A program made the position numbers and the translations under genes. Shown here piece by piece: positions 17,941 through 28,380 of a DNA stretch of 28,909 bases. Each line of letters begins with the position of its first letter. The first letter of the stretch is position 1. The stretch is from Chara braunii. Lineage: Eukaryota; Streptophyta; Charophyceae; Charales; Characeae. The notes below the pieces were generated by a model. It did not search any database and was not told the DNA's origin. It saw nothing but the letters and a program-made list of their open reading frames with translations. The stretch spans positions 570,863-599,771 of the forward strand of contig BFEA01000231.1 in the NCBI GenBank assembly GCA_003427395.1, written 5' to 3'.

Positions 17941-18345
17941 TCCCCCCCCCCCTCCTCCTCCTCCTCCTCCTCCTCCTCCTGCTCCTCCTCCTCCTCCTCC
18001 TTCGCCTCCTCCTCCTCCTCCTCCTCTCAATCGTCGCCCTCCTCCTCTACTTCCTCCTCCTCCGCCTCCTCCTCCCCGACGCCGTCCTCCTCCTGTACTT
18101 CCTCCTCCTCCTCCTCCTCCCCGCGTTGTCCTCCTGCTGTACTTCCTCCTCCTCCTCCGCTGACCAACGCGCGACTGTCACGTCAGCACACGCCCAATTT
18201 TTTTTATTTTTATTTTTTCTTCTTCTGCCTCGTAATCCCCCTCCTCCTCCTCGTATTTTTCTCCTTCTCTCCTCCTCGTATTCTTCTTCTTCTCCTCCTC
18301 CTCGTATTAACGGCCTCCCCCTCCCCCATTTTTTTTGTCTTTTTT
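17941..18345. repeat. (CCT)n microsatellite array
   Basis: Long imperfect CTC repeats with short unique interruptions. The Pro-, Ser- and Leu-rich frames crossing it are translations of the repeat. Confidence 0.9.
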
Positions 18346-18365
18346 TTTTTCTTTTTTTTTTTCTT

Positions 18366-18368
18366 TCG

Positions 18369-18424
<56 letters not shown>

Positions 18425-18510
18425 ACCAATGGATCGATCGAAGATCCTCTCGAATCAATCGATTCGATGGGATCTTTGATCGATCGATTGGTCGATTGAT
18501 TAATTGATTC
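18366..18510. repeat. (CAAT)n microsatellite and inverted GATT repeats
   Basis: About 14 perfect ATCA units at 18368-18423, followed by a diverged inverted counterpart (GATTGGTCGATTGATTAATTG) near 18486-18510, so the two could pair as a long hairpin. Confidence 0.85.
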
Positions 18511-18671
18511 ATTGATTCATTTGAGGAGGCCGCAGCGACGGAGGAGGAGAAAGAAGAAAAACGAGCCTCCTCCTCGTATTCATCTTCTTCTCCTCCCGTT
18601 TTTCTTCTTCTTTTTCACCTCTCCCCCCCCCCCCCCCCCTCCCCCCCCTCAACCCCCCAAGACCTATACAG

Positions 18672-18780
18672 CCTCCTGAGGAGTCGGTGAAACTCCGACG
18701 AAACAGTTTGTCACAGCCCCTCGTTTGTTGTCCTCTTCTTCCTCTCTGCCTACGGTTTACCGGGCAGTTCTATTTGACGA
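18672..18780 (+). repeat. Hammerhead-associated repeat, copy e
   Basis: Near full length, from CCTCCTGAGGAG to TATTTGACGA, then (TA)n. It matches copy c closely across the hammerhead and the GCCTACGGTTTACCGGGCAG block. It follows a C-rich tract rather than TA repeats on the left. Confidence 0.75.
18676..18712 (+). ncRNA. Hammerhead-ribozyme-like core, copy e
   Basis: CTGAGGAG fits the CUGANGA consensus because the fifth core position is variable. The same stem II, CGAAAC and minimal stem III as copy c follow, ending at GTC (cleavage would follow C18712). Stem I is again not evident. Confidence 0.65.
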
Positions 18781-18813
18781 TATATATATGAAAAATAAAA
18801 TAAAATAAAAATA

Positions 18814-18889
18814 CGTTCGCGTTCAGTCGGTTTTCCGAACCGTTCGCGTTCGGTCTCGAACGTTCGCGTTCAACGACTGAACGCGAACG
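18814..18889. repeat. GC-rich inverted repeat with 16-bp arms
   Basis: CGTTCGCGTTCAGTCG (18814-18829) and its exact reverse complement at 18874-18889. The loop carries further GTTCGCGTTC copies. It may be a small foldback element. Confidence 0.75.
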
Positions 18890-18939
18890 GCATGCTACGC
18901 TACTTAGGTCAATTTTCACATTTTCTAGGATCATTTGTT

Positions 18940-19500
18940 ATATTTGGTCTCTACGGGAATCAATGTCGAAATTTCGACAAAACCAAGGAGTTAGTCAGAT
19001 TTTAACTTTTCAAAGTCCAGCTTATCTAAATTTTATATATCACTTAGTAAAATCTGGAAAGTCTCTTTTATTAAGGAAGTGCCGCCCATTTTTTTGCTAA
19101 TTCAGAGGGTTAGACAAAATTGGACCTTGAGAAGTCAAAGCTATTTTTAGATTTTGAACTTAACTTTGTATAAATCTCTGTATGTTACTTTCTCTACGGG
19201 AAGCGCTCCCGAAATTTTTACAAAATCAAGAAGTTAGTCAAATTTTATCTTGATAGAACTCGAGTCGTATAATTAAATTAATATCTTAGTTAGTATAAAT
19301 ATGGGAAGTCTGTTTTTCTAAAGGAGATGTTCCCAAAAATTTTACTAATTCAGGGAGTTAGACAAAATTTGACTTTCCAGAGTTAAGGATTATTTCAACT
19401 TTTTATATTCAGACTAGTATAAATTATGGGAAGACACTTTTCCTACAGGAAGCATTGCCAAATTTTTTTTAGTTTAGAGGAGTTAAATTATATTTTGACA
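18940..19500. repeat. Tandem repeat of about 122 bp, five copies
   Basis: The anchor GTTAGWCAAATTTT recurs at 18990, 19109, 19233, 19357 and 19482, giving spacings of 119 to 125 bp. Each unit also has CTACGGGAAGC, ATTTTTACAAA and TAGTATAAAT with GGGAAGTC. The copies are well diverged and AT-rich. No gene visible. Confidence 0.8.
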
Positions 19501-20160
19501 GGGGACAATTCTGGCAACCCACCCTTAATAGGGGTAGACTTAGACTTAGTTGGCAGACAACTTAGAATAAGAACGTGCTATTAAGATTCATTCTAGACTC
19601 AATGATTTAGTTTCAGCGTTGACCTGTTTTATGATACAGGTCTTCTTTGAACATTCGATTTAGGCTAGATTTAGCTGATCCTACAAGGATCATCCTCTGT
19701 TATCACTAATAACAGGTCGGTTGGCGATTCGTCGACTCAACTTGAATCCACTCTCGTTACCCAATCTGAAGATTTTATTTCTAGTGGTTTTATTTGTTTT
19801 ATTAAGATTTTCACCTGGAGTTTTATTGAATGGTCATTTAATAGAGTTGCTAAGTATTTATTTTGGAAGGTTTGAGAAAGGCAGAGACTTGCATGGCCGA
19901 AGCAATGAGTATGAGTATAGAGAATGGTTGAAGTTGACCTCGTGTAGTGTGTGGACCTTTTTGGTTAAATCTTTGTTGTGATTGCAAATATGTTTATGGT
20001 TCGGACTTTGGATTTGACTATCTGCGCTCACATACATATATATGGTTGAGAGGAGTCTCACTGTCACTGTGAGAAGTGATCGTCACATATTTATAACCCT
20101 TTATATATATATATACATACATACACATTGAGTGTTCGCACGACCTATCATGACTGTGCA
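19501..20160. other. Unassigned DNA with three perfect hairpins
   Basis: Hairpins: GACCTG with CAGGTC (19621-19642), GATCC with GGATC (19677-19691), CTGTTAT with ATAACAG (19697-19715). A short (TA)n tract lies near 20104-20116. The 86-codon frame at 19721 starts at a non-ATG codon and is not credible. Confidence 0.4.
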
Positions 20161-20443
20161 CAAGGTCTAAACAAATTGTGTTGAGAAGAAAAGGGAGACC
20201 CCCTTTTATTTGTTTTTTATGAGTTTTCTAGTTCGACGTTGTAGACCGTGACAACCGTCAAAGTCAAACCTTTTGAGTTCGCTCCAGACCCTAGATGATG
20301 CAACTGGTCTTCAAGGCGATAAGAGACGATTGTCACCACAGGTATAAACCTTTGTACCACTCACGCTCCGCAGGGTGTAGAAGAGGGTGTGGTTTTCAAC
20401 CGCACTTGGTGGTTGTCAAGCGTCGAGAGATTAAGCCATCAAG

Positions 20444-20490
20444 GTGCGTTATCGCACTTTTTTTAGTCGCGCCTCTTCGGCCGACTAAAA
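20444..20490 (+). other. Two adjacent hairpins around a T run
   Basis: GTGCG with CGCAC (20444-20457, loop TTAT) leads straight into seven T, like a termination signal. Next, TTTTAGTCG pairs with CGACTAAAA (20461-20490) around an inner GCC with GGC, leaving one bulged C. Role unknown. Confidence 0.6.
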
Positions 20491-20730
20491 AGTCAACAAG
20501 CTGTCACGCATGATTTTAATAATGATTGCAATAAATAAATAAATTAAAGCAAATCCCTTTCTGTTGAATGCATCCGACTTCGAGCGAGTCCCTTCAATTG
20601 CGTTCTTCATCGGTCCCCGGTCTTAGGAATCTTTTATTTTGATTCGGAACAACAAAGATCATGAAAATAATAATTATAAAATTATGGTGTGTCATGCATG
20701 CATCAATTTTGTCAATTTACTAATTTTTAG

Positions 20731-20817
20731 AACTACGACAAGATCATCCGGGAGCACAATCATCAAGCAGAATCAATGCAAATGAACCAGGACCGACTGA
20801 CTTGGGCGAAGTCAAAG
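20731..20817 (+). CDS. Candidate internal exon, unknown gene
   Basis: An 87-nt open stretch (29 codons, beginning NYDKIIREHNHQAESM and ending LTWAKSK) is preceded by TTTACTAATTTTTAG, a branch-point-like TACTAAT and 3' splice site, and followed by GTAAAT. The peptide is polar and protein-like. I could not find adjoining exons, so the gene is unidentified and the call tentative. Confidence 0.3.
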
Positions 20818-21087
20818 GTAAATGGGGGAAGAATGTGAATTCATAACAATCTCAGGAAAGTACAGATGAATAAACACGGCCAGCACTAATTAAGAGTCCC
20901 CACTCATCCCTCTAAAGTCTCATCATTGATCTTTCGTTTTGGTTGTGCGTCTCTTGTGCCTTGAGCTATGCCCCTGTACTTTTTTAGGTTGCGGCCTCTG
21001 AATATAGAGCCATCTGAGACCTGCAAGCTCCGAATACTTTCATTCAAGGCCCATGATGCGGAAGTCATTTATAACACAAAACTCCTC

Positions 21088-21591
21088 TCATAGAGTAGGG
21101 AGATATGGTTGAGAGAAGATCCATTGCCTAAGATGTCGAAACTTGGATGGGTCGGTCACCGCCTCATAGTCAATCTCTGCCAGAGAAATGTACCTCTTAG
21201 CTAGATTCACCAAATCACCCCAGCAGAAGTCGTCCATGAGGGGGAAGGAAATTGGAGGTTTGTGATAGTCGGTATAGAGCTTGGGTCCAAAGCTACGGAT
21301 CAGCTTGGTACCATTATCGTCAAACTCGCTCTCTTTCTTCTCAAGGTACTTGGCTGAAGAGATCCAGACTGAGTCGAAGTGCTCATGGGTTTCTTTACCC
21401 TTCCTCAAGTAGACCCTTAGGTCATGAATGGTTCCTCCCGCAGACTCAGTGTGGACCACAAAGATAGATAATTCCCCTCGCTTGAAACTAGTTGCACTTA
21501 CGTACCGATGCTGGAAGGCATCTCTAGAGGCGATCTTATTGAGATTGGTCAGAACAACCTCCTGGATTGAGAATGACTGAATTGAACTCAT
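21088..21591 (-). CDS. Hypothetical protein, 167 residues
   Basis: The longest non-repetitive frame outside the PLE, starting at ATG and free of low complexity. It has mixed, globular-looking composition: MSSIQSFSIQEVVLTNLNKI near the start, a basic stretch KGELS-like in the middle, and an aromatic end (RQWIFSQPYLPTL). No signal peptide, membrane segment or catalytic motif is apparent, and I do not recognise the family. A decayed viral or transposon protein, or a lineage-specific gene, are all possible. Downstream sequence to 20,830 shows no continuation. Confidence 0.5.
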   Translation of the reverse strand: MSSIQSFSIQEVVLTNLNKIASRDAFQHRYVSATSFKRGELSIFVVHTESAGGTIHDLRVYLRKGKETHEHFDSVWISSAKYLEKKESEFDDNGTKLIRSFGPKLYTDYHKPPISFPLMDDFCWGDLVNLAKRYISLAEIDYEAVTDPSKFRHLRQWIFSQPYLPTL

Positions 21592-21718
21592 GTGTTGCGA
21601 CGACTACTGAAACCGATCCAGTGTCCTTGAAGGGGAACACCATCTGACTGAAAATGATCTATGAAACAAGTGAAAATGACTGATCGCCTAATTAAATCTG
21701 ACTAATGCTTTAAAATAG

Positions 21719-22149
21719 CTCAGATAAATAGATGTTGTCGAAATAATAAGTCACTGCATACTGATCACTTAATATTGTTGTCTGTTAGACAATGTTTGGC
21801 AACTGAGATGTTGATAGGGAAGTTTGGATACTTTCGTGCTCACCCGAGTCTTGTCTTGGTCTGCTCCACCGTCTCTAGCAATGAGCTTCTGCTGCGTAGC
21901 TTACTATTATGATTACGAAAGCAGAACACGTATTCTCAGATGAATAGATGTTGCCGAAATAATAAGTCATTGTACACTAATCACTTAATATTGTTGTTTG
22001 TTAGACAATGTTTGGCAACTGAGATGTTGATGGGGAAGCTTGGATACTTCCGCGCTCCCCCGAGTCTTGTCTTGGCCTGCTCCATCGTCTCTAGCAATGA
22101 GCCTCTGCTGCGTAGCTTACTATTCTGATCACGAAGCAGAACACATATT
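21719..22149. repeat. Tandem duplication of 216 bp
   Basis: CTCAGATAAATAGATGTTG at 21719 recurs as CTCAGATGAATAGATGTTG at 21935, with high similarity through AGCAGAACAC. Each copy contains a short hairpin, TTGTCT with AGACAA in the first. No gene is evident inside. Confidence 0.8.
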
Positions 22150-24770
22150 CAATGTATTTTTCCTCTTTTATTCTTCGAATTGCACTTTCTCTCAAAACCA
22201 TTCTCAAACTTTCCATTGCCTCGTCCTCCCAGTTCTCATGCGTATCCTTATTAACTTCACACTTAGTCACAAGAATCTCCAAGTCCTTCATTATTTTCTT
22301 TGTCCTTATGATCCAGGTCATGGGTAGAATGGACTGCAGGCAGACTTGGTGAGTCCCGCACTCAGATTGGAAACCATTTTTAGTCTCACGATAGTCAATT
22401 AATTAAAATGCTTAGTAATAGTTGAGCGCCTCAACGTGGGATTTGTTTCACTCGTAATAGAGTATTGAAGTGAGGTTTGAATAGTAGAGCGACAACAGCC
22501 TCGAGGTAGTTTGGTTGTGAGTAGTCAATTCAAACTCACTAAGTTGAAAGGGGTCGAATCGCACTCATAAACTATGATGGGTGCGAGCACAAACCTGAGT
22601 GCCTATAACGGAAGCATCTGCAGATTAGGGTGGAAGCTCGAGACATTTAGCCCGGATTACCAGAGCCCAATGTCGAAGTACGTAATAAGCCATTTAGAGT
22701 AAATGTCGCCCAGTCTCTCTAAGTGTTGATCATATTTTTTATTTTTTTTGTTATCTCAATAGACCAGACTGTGCTGTATAATTATCCACCCGATCCATAG
22801 GTATATAATACATTTTCAATAAATTTATGATAGCCTCTCACTTCCCTTGTCGTGACTTCTCTTTGCAACTTTCTTCCAGTTCTAATCTCTTTAAGTATCT
22901 CACTCCCTCAACCATCCGCCCTTGTCTCTATTAACAATGCCCTTGACTACTAACATCCCCTCAAACCTCATATTTTTCTCAGAGAGGTTTCTTATTAGTC
23001 TACCCAAAGGAAAGGAGCACGTCCTAACTGCCTCTTGTTCTGAAGATGTGGCAATCAGTTTTCACTTTTCTGCAATGCCCTGTTGGATTTTGACTTTCAT
23101 TTAGGGAGGATGCACGGGTCGGGCTTACTTACCCCGCCCCCCGTCAATTAATTTACTGGTAATAGATTGTCTTTGTTTACCACAAAGCCCCATTGCTTCA
23201 TCTGGAGCATCTCCAGTCTACGCTTAGGACCGCGAGTGACTGTCTCAGATTATCACCATGATGCGGCAGGTGATGAGCTCTGATGGTGCAGCGCATGAAA
23301 TTCCAAAATGCCGGACTAACTTTTAAGGCATCATTAGTAATGTGCTCCACCTTGAATATTGCACGTAATACTGCGGGAAACATTCCCAACTCACTGGCTA
23401 CACGACCCACTGTTGCTTGTAATAATGTGTCAATATATAGCAAAAATTTTATCGACCTTTATCCACTTCCGATCATAACTTAGGGATATTGCAGATTACT
23501 GTCCTCAAACACTGATAGGGCTGACTTGATTGAATAAAGCGCGTAGGTCAGAGTAAATAAGTTTTACATAAAGCAAAAGAAAGTCGCTCGATGAGACAAT
23601 TCTGAGCAGAAATATCTGAATACCCAGATAGATTCAGTTCAGGAGGACTTCAATCCTTTGTCGATTACCGAGAGGAGAAGATCGAGAGCGGCTTCTCGAG
23701 AATCTATAGGATATCTGCCAGGTTATACCTCGGGAGAGAGCCTTTCATATCGAAACCGCAGACAATTACACAGCTTCATTCCAGGTAAAAGGGGCATGAC
23801 TGTAATTTTCAACCAACTAAAAGGGGTATGTTTGCAGTTTTTCCCACGAATGAAGAGGCGTTCTCACAATACCAGCGTCAGGGAATGCACAGGCTAGAAG
23901 CACACTTCCAAGGCTGAAGCGATATCCTTCCTCGCCCAAAGAGGGTAATCTGTAAATGTCAACGTTCTCAGGTATAGTATGTGATTTCCTCAGTCGGTAT
24001 CGTTCCGATCAGGGAGAGTAGGAAAAAGTTCCGAATGAATTGACTTTTAAAAGTTGGACGCAGACTACCTCTCATGTCGACTTTGACTCAGGGCTTGTGC
24101 ACAATGTCTTATCCTTATCCCCCACCTTTTCCTTTTTTAAGTCACAATCTAACATGAACTTTGCCAATAAATACGCTATTCTTCGCAACACAAGATGTTT
24201 CTTATCCATTAGCAGCGTGTTAAGTTCTCAACCTTTTTCTCCCTATTACTACGTGCAAGTTGACTCGTCTTCAAGGGTTTGCCCCTTCGACACCCAGTCA
24301 ACAAACACCATAGGAGCGACGACTCATGAGATAAGGAAAGTTCAAGTTATTCATACTACTTCACAATGACAAGAAAACAAGGTTCCCAATTAATAATTTT
24401 CACATGTAGCCCAAACAAGCAAAGGACAAGGGTGAGGGTCAAACACACATAATTAGGAAGCTAAAGCTGGAGATACTTTTCATAATCTTATCTGAATAGC
24501 CAATTTGACAACTTCAAATCTTAGAAAATTATCTTGTCTCTTCGACTTTTATCAGTAAAGGACAGATCACACTGATCAGATAACATCACCGCCTTCCACA
24601 CCCGTTACCGCTGAACTGTCACCCATGGCACATTCTAGATGTGTTAGGCTAGATCGATTGCAAGAGTCCAATGTATCAATACAGTACTTAGGGGCTGATA
24701 GAAGATGATGACACCTCGAACAAGTGACGTCGATCACAATCCACTAGCACAAGAGAGATAATAAAGGTAA
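22150..24770. other. Unassigned sequence
   Basis: Only short frames. The minus-strand frames at 22091-22321 and 23198-23443 have protein-like composition but no motif I recognise. No repeats beyond weak AT-rich runs. Confidence 0.35.
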
Positions 24771-24789
24771 GGATATGTTATCTTACTTT

Positions 24790-26065
24790 ATATTTTTCAC
24801 TGTTGATCACAGTTCAAATTGTATTACGATACTACGGGACTATGGTAGATTTGTGCTTAACTCAAGTTATGTTGCTATGATGAAGAGTACAAAAGCGATA
24901 CGCACGAAAGCAAAGAGTGAATTCAATAAGCAAGGTTCGGTAAGACTAAGGAAGTGGGATGAGAAAGGGAAAGCAAGGTGTACATATGTGTTACCTAAAC
25001 ACAATGACCTCGCATGTTTTCGATTTATTTGTCCGACATACGGTGAGCCTACCTTTCCAATCTTTAAGAAAGTATCCAAAACTTCAAACTTGTTGTTAAA
25101 TGCATTACCAAGCCAATGTCATTTCAATTTGTCATCTGTGGGTCAATTGGCTGATAGGTTGACGAAAGCAAACTTGCAAGTAGGATCATGACAATAATAT
25201 ATACTATAAAAGGCATGTTTAGCCGGTTGTCTTACGATGAGATTAAAAAAACATTACACTGGATTCTGAATTGTTTAAGGGAGAAGCGGGGAATTAGAGT
25301 AAACCCATGCGGGATGGGTGCTTCTTTTGAGAGAAAGAAGAAAGAATGATGGTGCTTGATCGACTTATCAAGAATTTTAACCTTTGTAAATTTTGAGTTG
25401 TCTTATATGTACACTTGTGCATTGAACATTTCATTGCAGCAAGTTTTGGGTATGCATATGAGAAAAAATATTAGTTTGTCACTCATGTGCATCATGTGTG
25501 TACATGCTAAGTGGCAGGTTCTCGACATTTAAGTTCGGATTGCAATTAGGTGTTTGGGGTCAGACTAATGGATGATGTATCTTTGTTTTTGACTTATCAA
25601 AGAGTCAACTCAGTTTCCATCAGAGTGACCGATTGAATTCGAGAGAAAATTGAACGATGTTATCTGGTAGCTTGGACGTTGAAACGTACTGATGAAAAGA
25701 TAGGGACCTAAGATTTCGCATGCCGCAAAATGAGTGTGCGGCAAAGCTATCCTTACATGGGTAGCATCCAACGAACGAAGAAAAAGGAAACTACATGGAC
25801 CTCCGATGTAAGTGGTATTCAAATCCGGAGAGGACTATCAGTCCTTGTCCAACGAGAAACAAAAAGTAGCATCGATTACTCGTTGGTTGTGTTGGATTGA
25901 CCGTAACACCATGTTGAGGATCAACTTCACGGAGCAGGTTTTGACGCTACGAAAACACTACCAGGCTAAAGAGTACCCGGATTACATGTTCGGGATGGTA
26001 CAAAAAAGTTTTGTGAGGACACATAATATATGGAAATTCATTGTGACATTGTTAGTAGGAATTTG
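24790..26065 (+). pseudogene. Decayed reverse transcriptase of a second Penelope-like element (PLE2)
   Basis: It aligns by eye with the PLE1 RT across most of its length but is clearly a different lineage. Fingers: VLPKHNDLACFRFICP (about 24988-25035), then FNLSSVGQL. Motif A region: IKGMFSRLSYDEIKK from about 25205, with Thr where the catalytic Asp should be. Motif B region: LQQVLGMHMRKN near 25433. Motif C: RLMDDVSLF near 25562 with both Asp retained. C-terminal part: WLCWIDRNTMLRINFTEQVL within 25812-26063. Several stops (for example TGA at 25346-25348) and frameshifts break it. No nuclease, zinc knuckle or pseudo-LTR was found next to it. Confidence 0.8.
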
Positions 26066-26309
26066 GAAGGTAAGACTTAGTATAATTACTGTTAATAACT
26101 TTTATGTTATTGCCTCATCCTTTTTCATTGACATGACGCTGGAGCTACTTTACTACGGGCGGGTGGAAGAAAGCAATGCATGAGCGTAGGGACGAAGAAG
26201 GCGGGAGAACGTAGTAGATTCCTGAGATCATTATGCGGTTCCCTTGAGTTAAGGATGCTTCTCAATTTATATTGTCTTTTATTTTCATTGGAGTTCAATT
26301 ATGAGTCGT

Positions 26310-26640
26310 GTCCACAGTTACCCACCGAACATGAGGGGGGGGTCTCTTCCCCCCTTCGAAAGTTCGGGGGTCCGACCAAACGTGGGGGGGGCGAACTTCC
26401 CAAATTTTGGCCTCAGCTAAAAATCATTTTGAGGCCTATAAAAAATTATAGTTTTTTTAAAGTGTTTTTTTTTTTTACGTTCAGTAGTATGTGGAGTACA
26501 AATTAAAAAATTTCCATGGCATTTGGATAATAATAAAAAAAAAGAACACATCGCCAAAGATAGCGATGTCAAAAATGTACTCGCCCTCATTATTATTTTT
26601 TTTCCTTTTACCTTTTTCATTTCTTTTAACTTGAACATTT
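26310..26640 (+). mobile_element. Family-2-like relic D
   Basis: GTTCGGGGGTCCGACC and a GC-rich start are followed by GCCTATAAAAAATTATAG, CATCGCCAAAGATAGCGATG and CTCGCCCTCATTATT, matching the interior of family-2 elements in order. The right end is not found; a (GT)n(GA)n tract follows. Confidence 0.45.
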
Positions 26641-26644
26641 TAAA

Positions 26645-26645
<1 letters not shown>

Positions 26646-26677
<32 letters not shown>

Positions 26678-26720
26678 AGAAAGAGAGAGAGAGAAAGAGA
26701 AAAAAAAAAAAAAAAAAAAG
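26646..26720. repeat. (GT)n, (GA)n and poly(A) microsatellite
   Basis: Compound simple repeat: TGTGTG, then GAGAGA, then a run of 20 A. Confidence 0.9.
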
Positions 26721-26860
26721 TCTCACACACACTAGCGTGCTTAGTTTTTTTTTTTATCCAATAATCACTCAATAATCAATTAATGATTAATCAATAATCA
26801 ATCAATCTGTCAATAAATTAAATAGTTGGTGATCCAAAGTAAAATATATATGTATAGAAA

Positions 26861-27174
26861 GAGGGTCACTAACCCGTATGTTCGGAGGTCCCCGGGCTGA
26901 CCTCCGTACGTACGGACGTTCGGGGTCCGGTTTGGGGTCCGAATCCAAAGGCGTTCGACCCCCGCAAAAAAATATTGTGCGGCCAAAAAATAAGTGTTTG
27001 TTTCCTAGGCTACTAGAGTGGCCCGGGGTCACTTGCCCGGCCGGGTCAAAAAAATAAAAATAAAAATAATATTTTTACATTTTATTTTTTATTTTAAATA
27101 TGGTGAAGAATTTTGATGTGACCCTGAGGCAAANNTTGTTCAGTTTATTTTTCTGCATAACATAGATGTTTTTT

Positions 27175-27205
<31 letters not shown>

Positions 27206-27648
27206 AGGACCTTCCTTGGTCCTTGCATGGGCTGACCNCCCGGGAACCGGGCGGCCCTGCTGGTAGCCTAGTTTGTTTCTGAATTGTTTTTGTTAGGTCT
27301 CTATGATGTGAGGTACATGCCTATAAATTTTGAAGTCAAAATGATAAGTCAAACAAAAGTTAAAAATGGCTAAAGATGGCGGGGTCAAAACGTGCTCGCC
27401 CACTCACTATTTTTTTTTTTTTTCACTTTTTACTTTTTGTTATCACTTTATTGCAGGAACTAAAAGCTTTATTAGTTTTTGAAACTTTTTTAATAAGTTT
27501 TATAGTATATAAACTTTTGTAAAGTAAAAAGCTGTAAATTTTCAGGTGCAAAATAAAAATAAAAATTTGTCAAAAATTGAGGTGTTCAAAACGTGCTCAC
27601 TCACTTATCAATTTTATTTCTCTTTTTTTTTTTTTTTTTTTTCTTATT

Positions 27649-27680
<32 letters not shown>

Positions 27681-27920
27681 CTTATTAGTTTTATTTTCGT
27701 ATTTTCTTTTTATGTTCAATTTGGTAAGGAATCTAGATAGAATGCTCAGACAAATGTTGTTTAGTTTATTTTTCTTCATAACAAAGTTTGTTTCCAATTT
27801 TTATTTAATTGTTTTTTTTTTTTTTTTTAATCTTTTTGGTCCGCGTTGGCCCGAACGGTTGAACGCATGGTCGCATACGTTCGTGTATTCGGGCTGGGGC
27901 ATTCGTCCCTACCAGAGTGG
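26861..27920 (+). mobile_element. Family-2 hAT-like element C, interrupted by a MITE
   Basis: Same order as element A: ACTAACCCGTATGTTCGGAG, GC-rich block, GCGGCCAAAAAATAAG, CATGCCTATAAATTTTGA, shared core, long T run, then CGCGTTGGCCCGAACGGTTG. Removing the inserted MITE leaves about 0.78 kb. The exact right end is unclear. No transposase. Confidence 0.6.
27005..27271 (+). mobile_element. hAT-like MITE (family 1), copy C
   Basis: 267 bp, with inverted ends CTAGGCTACTAG and CTGGTAGCCTAG, flanked by perfect 8-bp duplications TTTGTTTC (26997-27004 and 27272-27279). Contains three unresolved bases. Inserted in family-2 element C. Confidence 0.85.
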
Positions 27921-27962
27921 CCTAAGACTTTTTATGCGATTGGACTCAAAATAATTGAAAAT

Positions 27963-28221
27963 ATAGGCTACCAGTCGGGCCGCCCGGATCACCCTGTTTT
28001 CCTGGGCGGTCCGGTCGTGCAAGGACTAAGGAAGATCCTAGCAAAAAAAATTAAAAATAAAAAATCCGAAAACTTGAAAAAAAACTATGTTATGCAAAAA
28101 AATAAACTGAACAACTTTTGCCCCAGGGTCACATCGAAATTCTTTACCAAAAAAAAAAAAAAACAGTAAACTTGAAAATTATTTCTTATTTTTTCATTTT
28201 TTCTGTTTGTTTCTAGCCTAG
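27963..28221 (-). mobile_element. hAT-like MITE (family 1), copy D
   Basis: 259 bp with ends ATAGGCTACCAG and CTAGCCTAG, flanked by perfect 8-bp duplications TTGAAAAT (27955-27962 and 28222-28229). Orientation is opposite to copies A and C. Confidence 0.85.
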
Positions 28222-28229
28222 TTGAAAAT

Positions 28230-28380
28230 AGAATAAAATAAAATTAATAATTTTTTATCTTATTTTTTATTTTAGATTTTGTAAATAATTTTGATGTGAC
28301 CCTGAGACAAAAGTTGTTTAATTGATTTTTTTGCATAACATAATTTTTTTCAGATTTTTTTTCTTTTTTTTGCATTCAGG
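28230..28380 (+). repeat. Fragment of the shared MITE core
   Basis: TTTTGATGTGACCCTGAGAC and GCATAACATAATTTTTTTC match the core found in both element families. No termini are present. Confidence 0.6.

Noticed and set aside
17845-18507. Long Ser-, Pro- and Leu-rich ORFs on both strands
   Set aside because: They are translations of (CCT)n, poly-pyrimidine and (CAAT)n arrays, with open frames in every register.
19721-19981. 86-codon ORF with a hydrophobic segment
   Set aside because: Needs a non-ATG start and has no homology I recognise.
24040-24369. N-terminal part of PLE2
   Set aside because: The 109-codon frame shows no GIY-YIG, CxC or zinc-knuckle motif.
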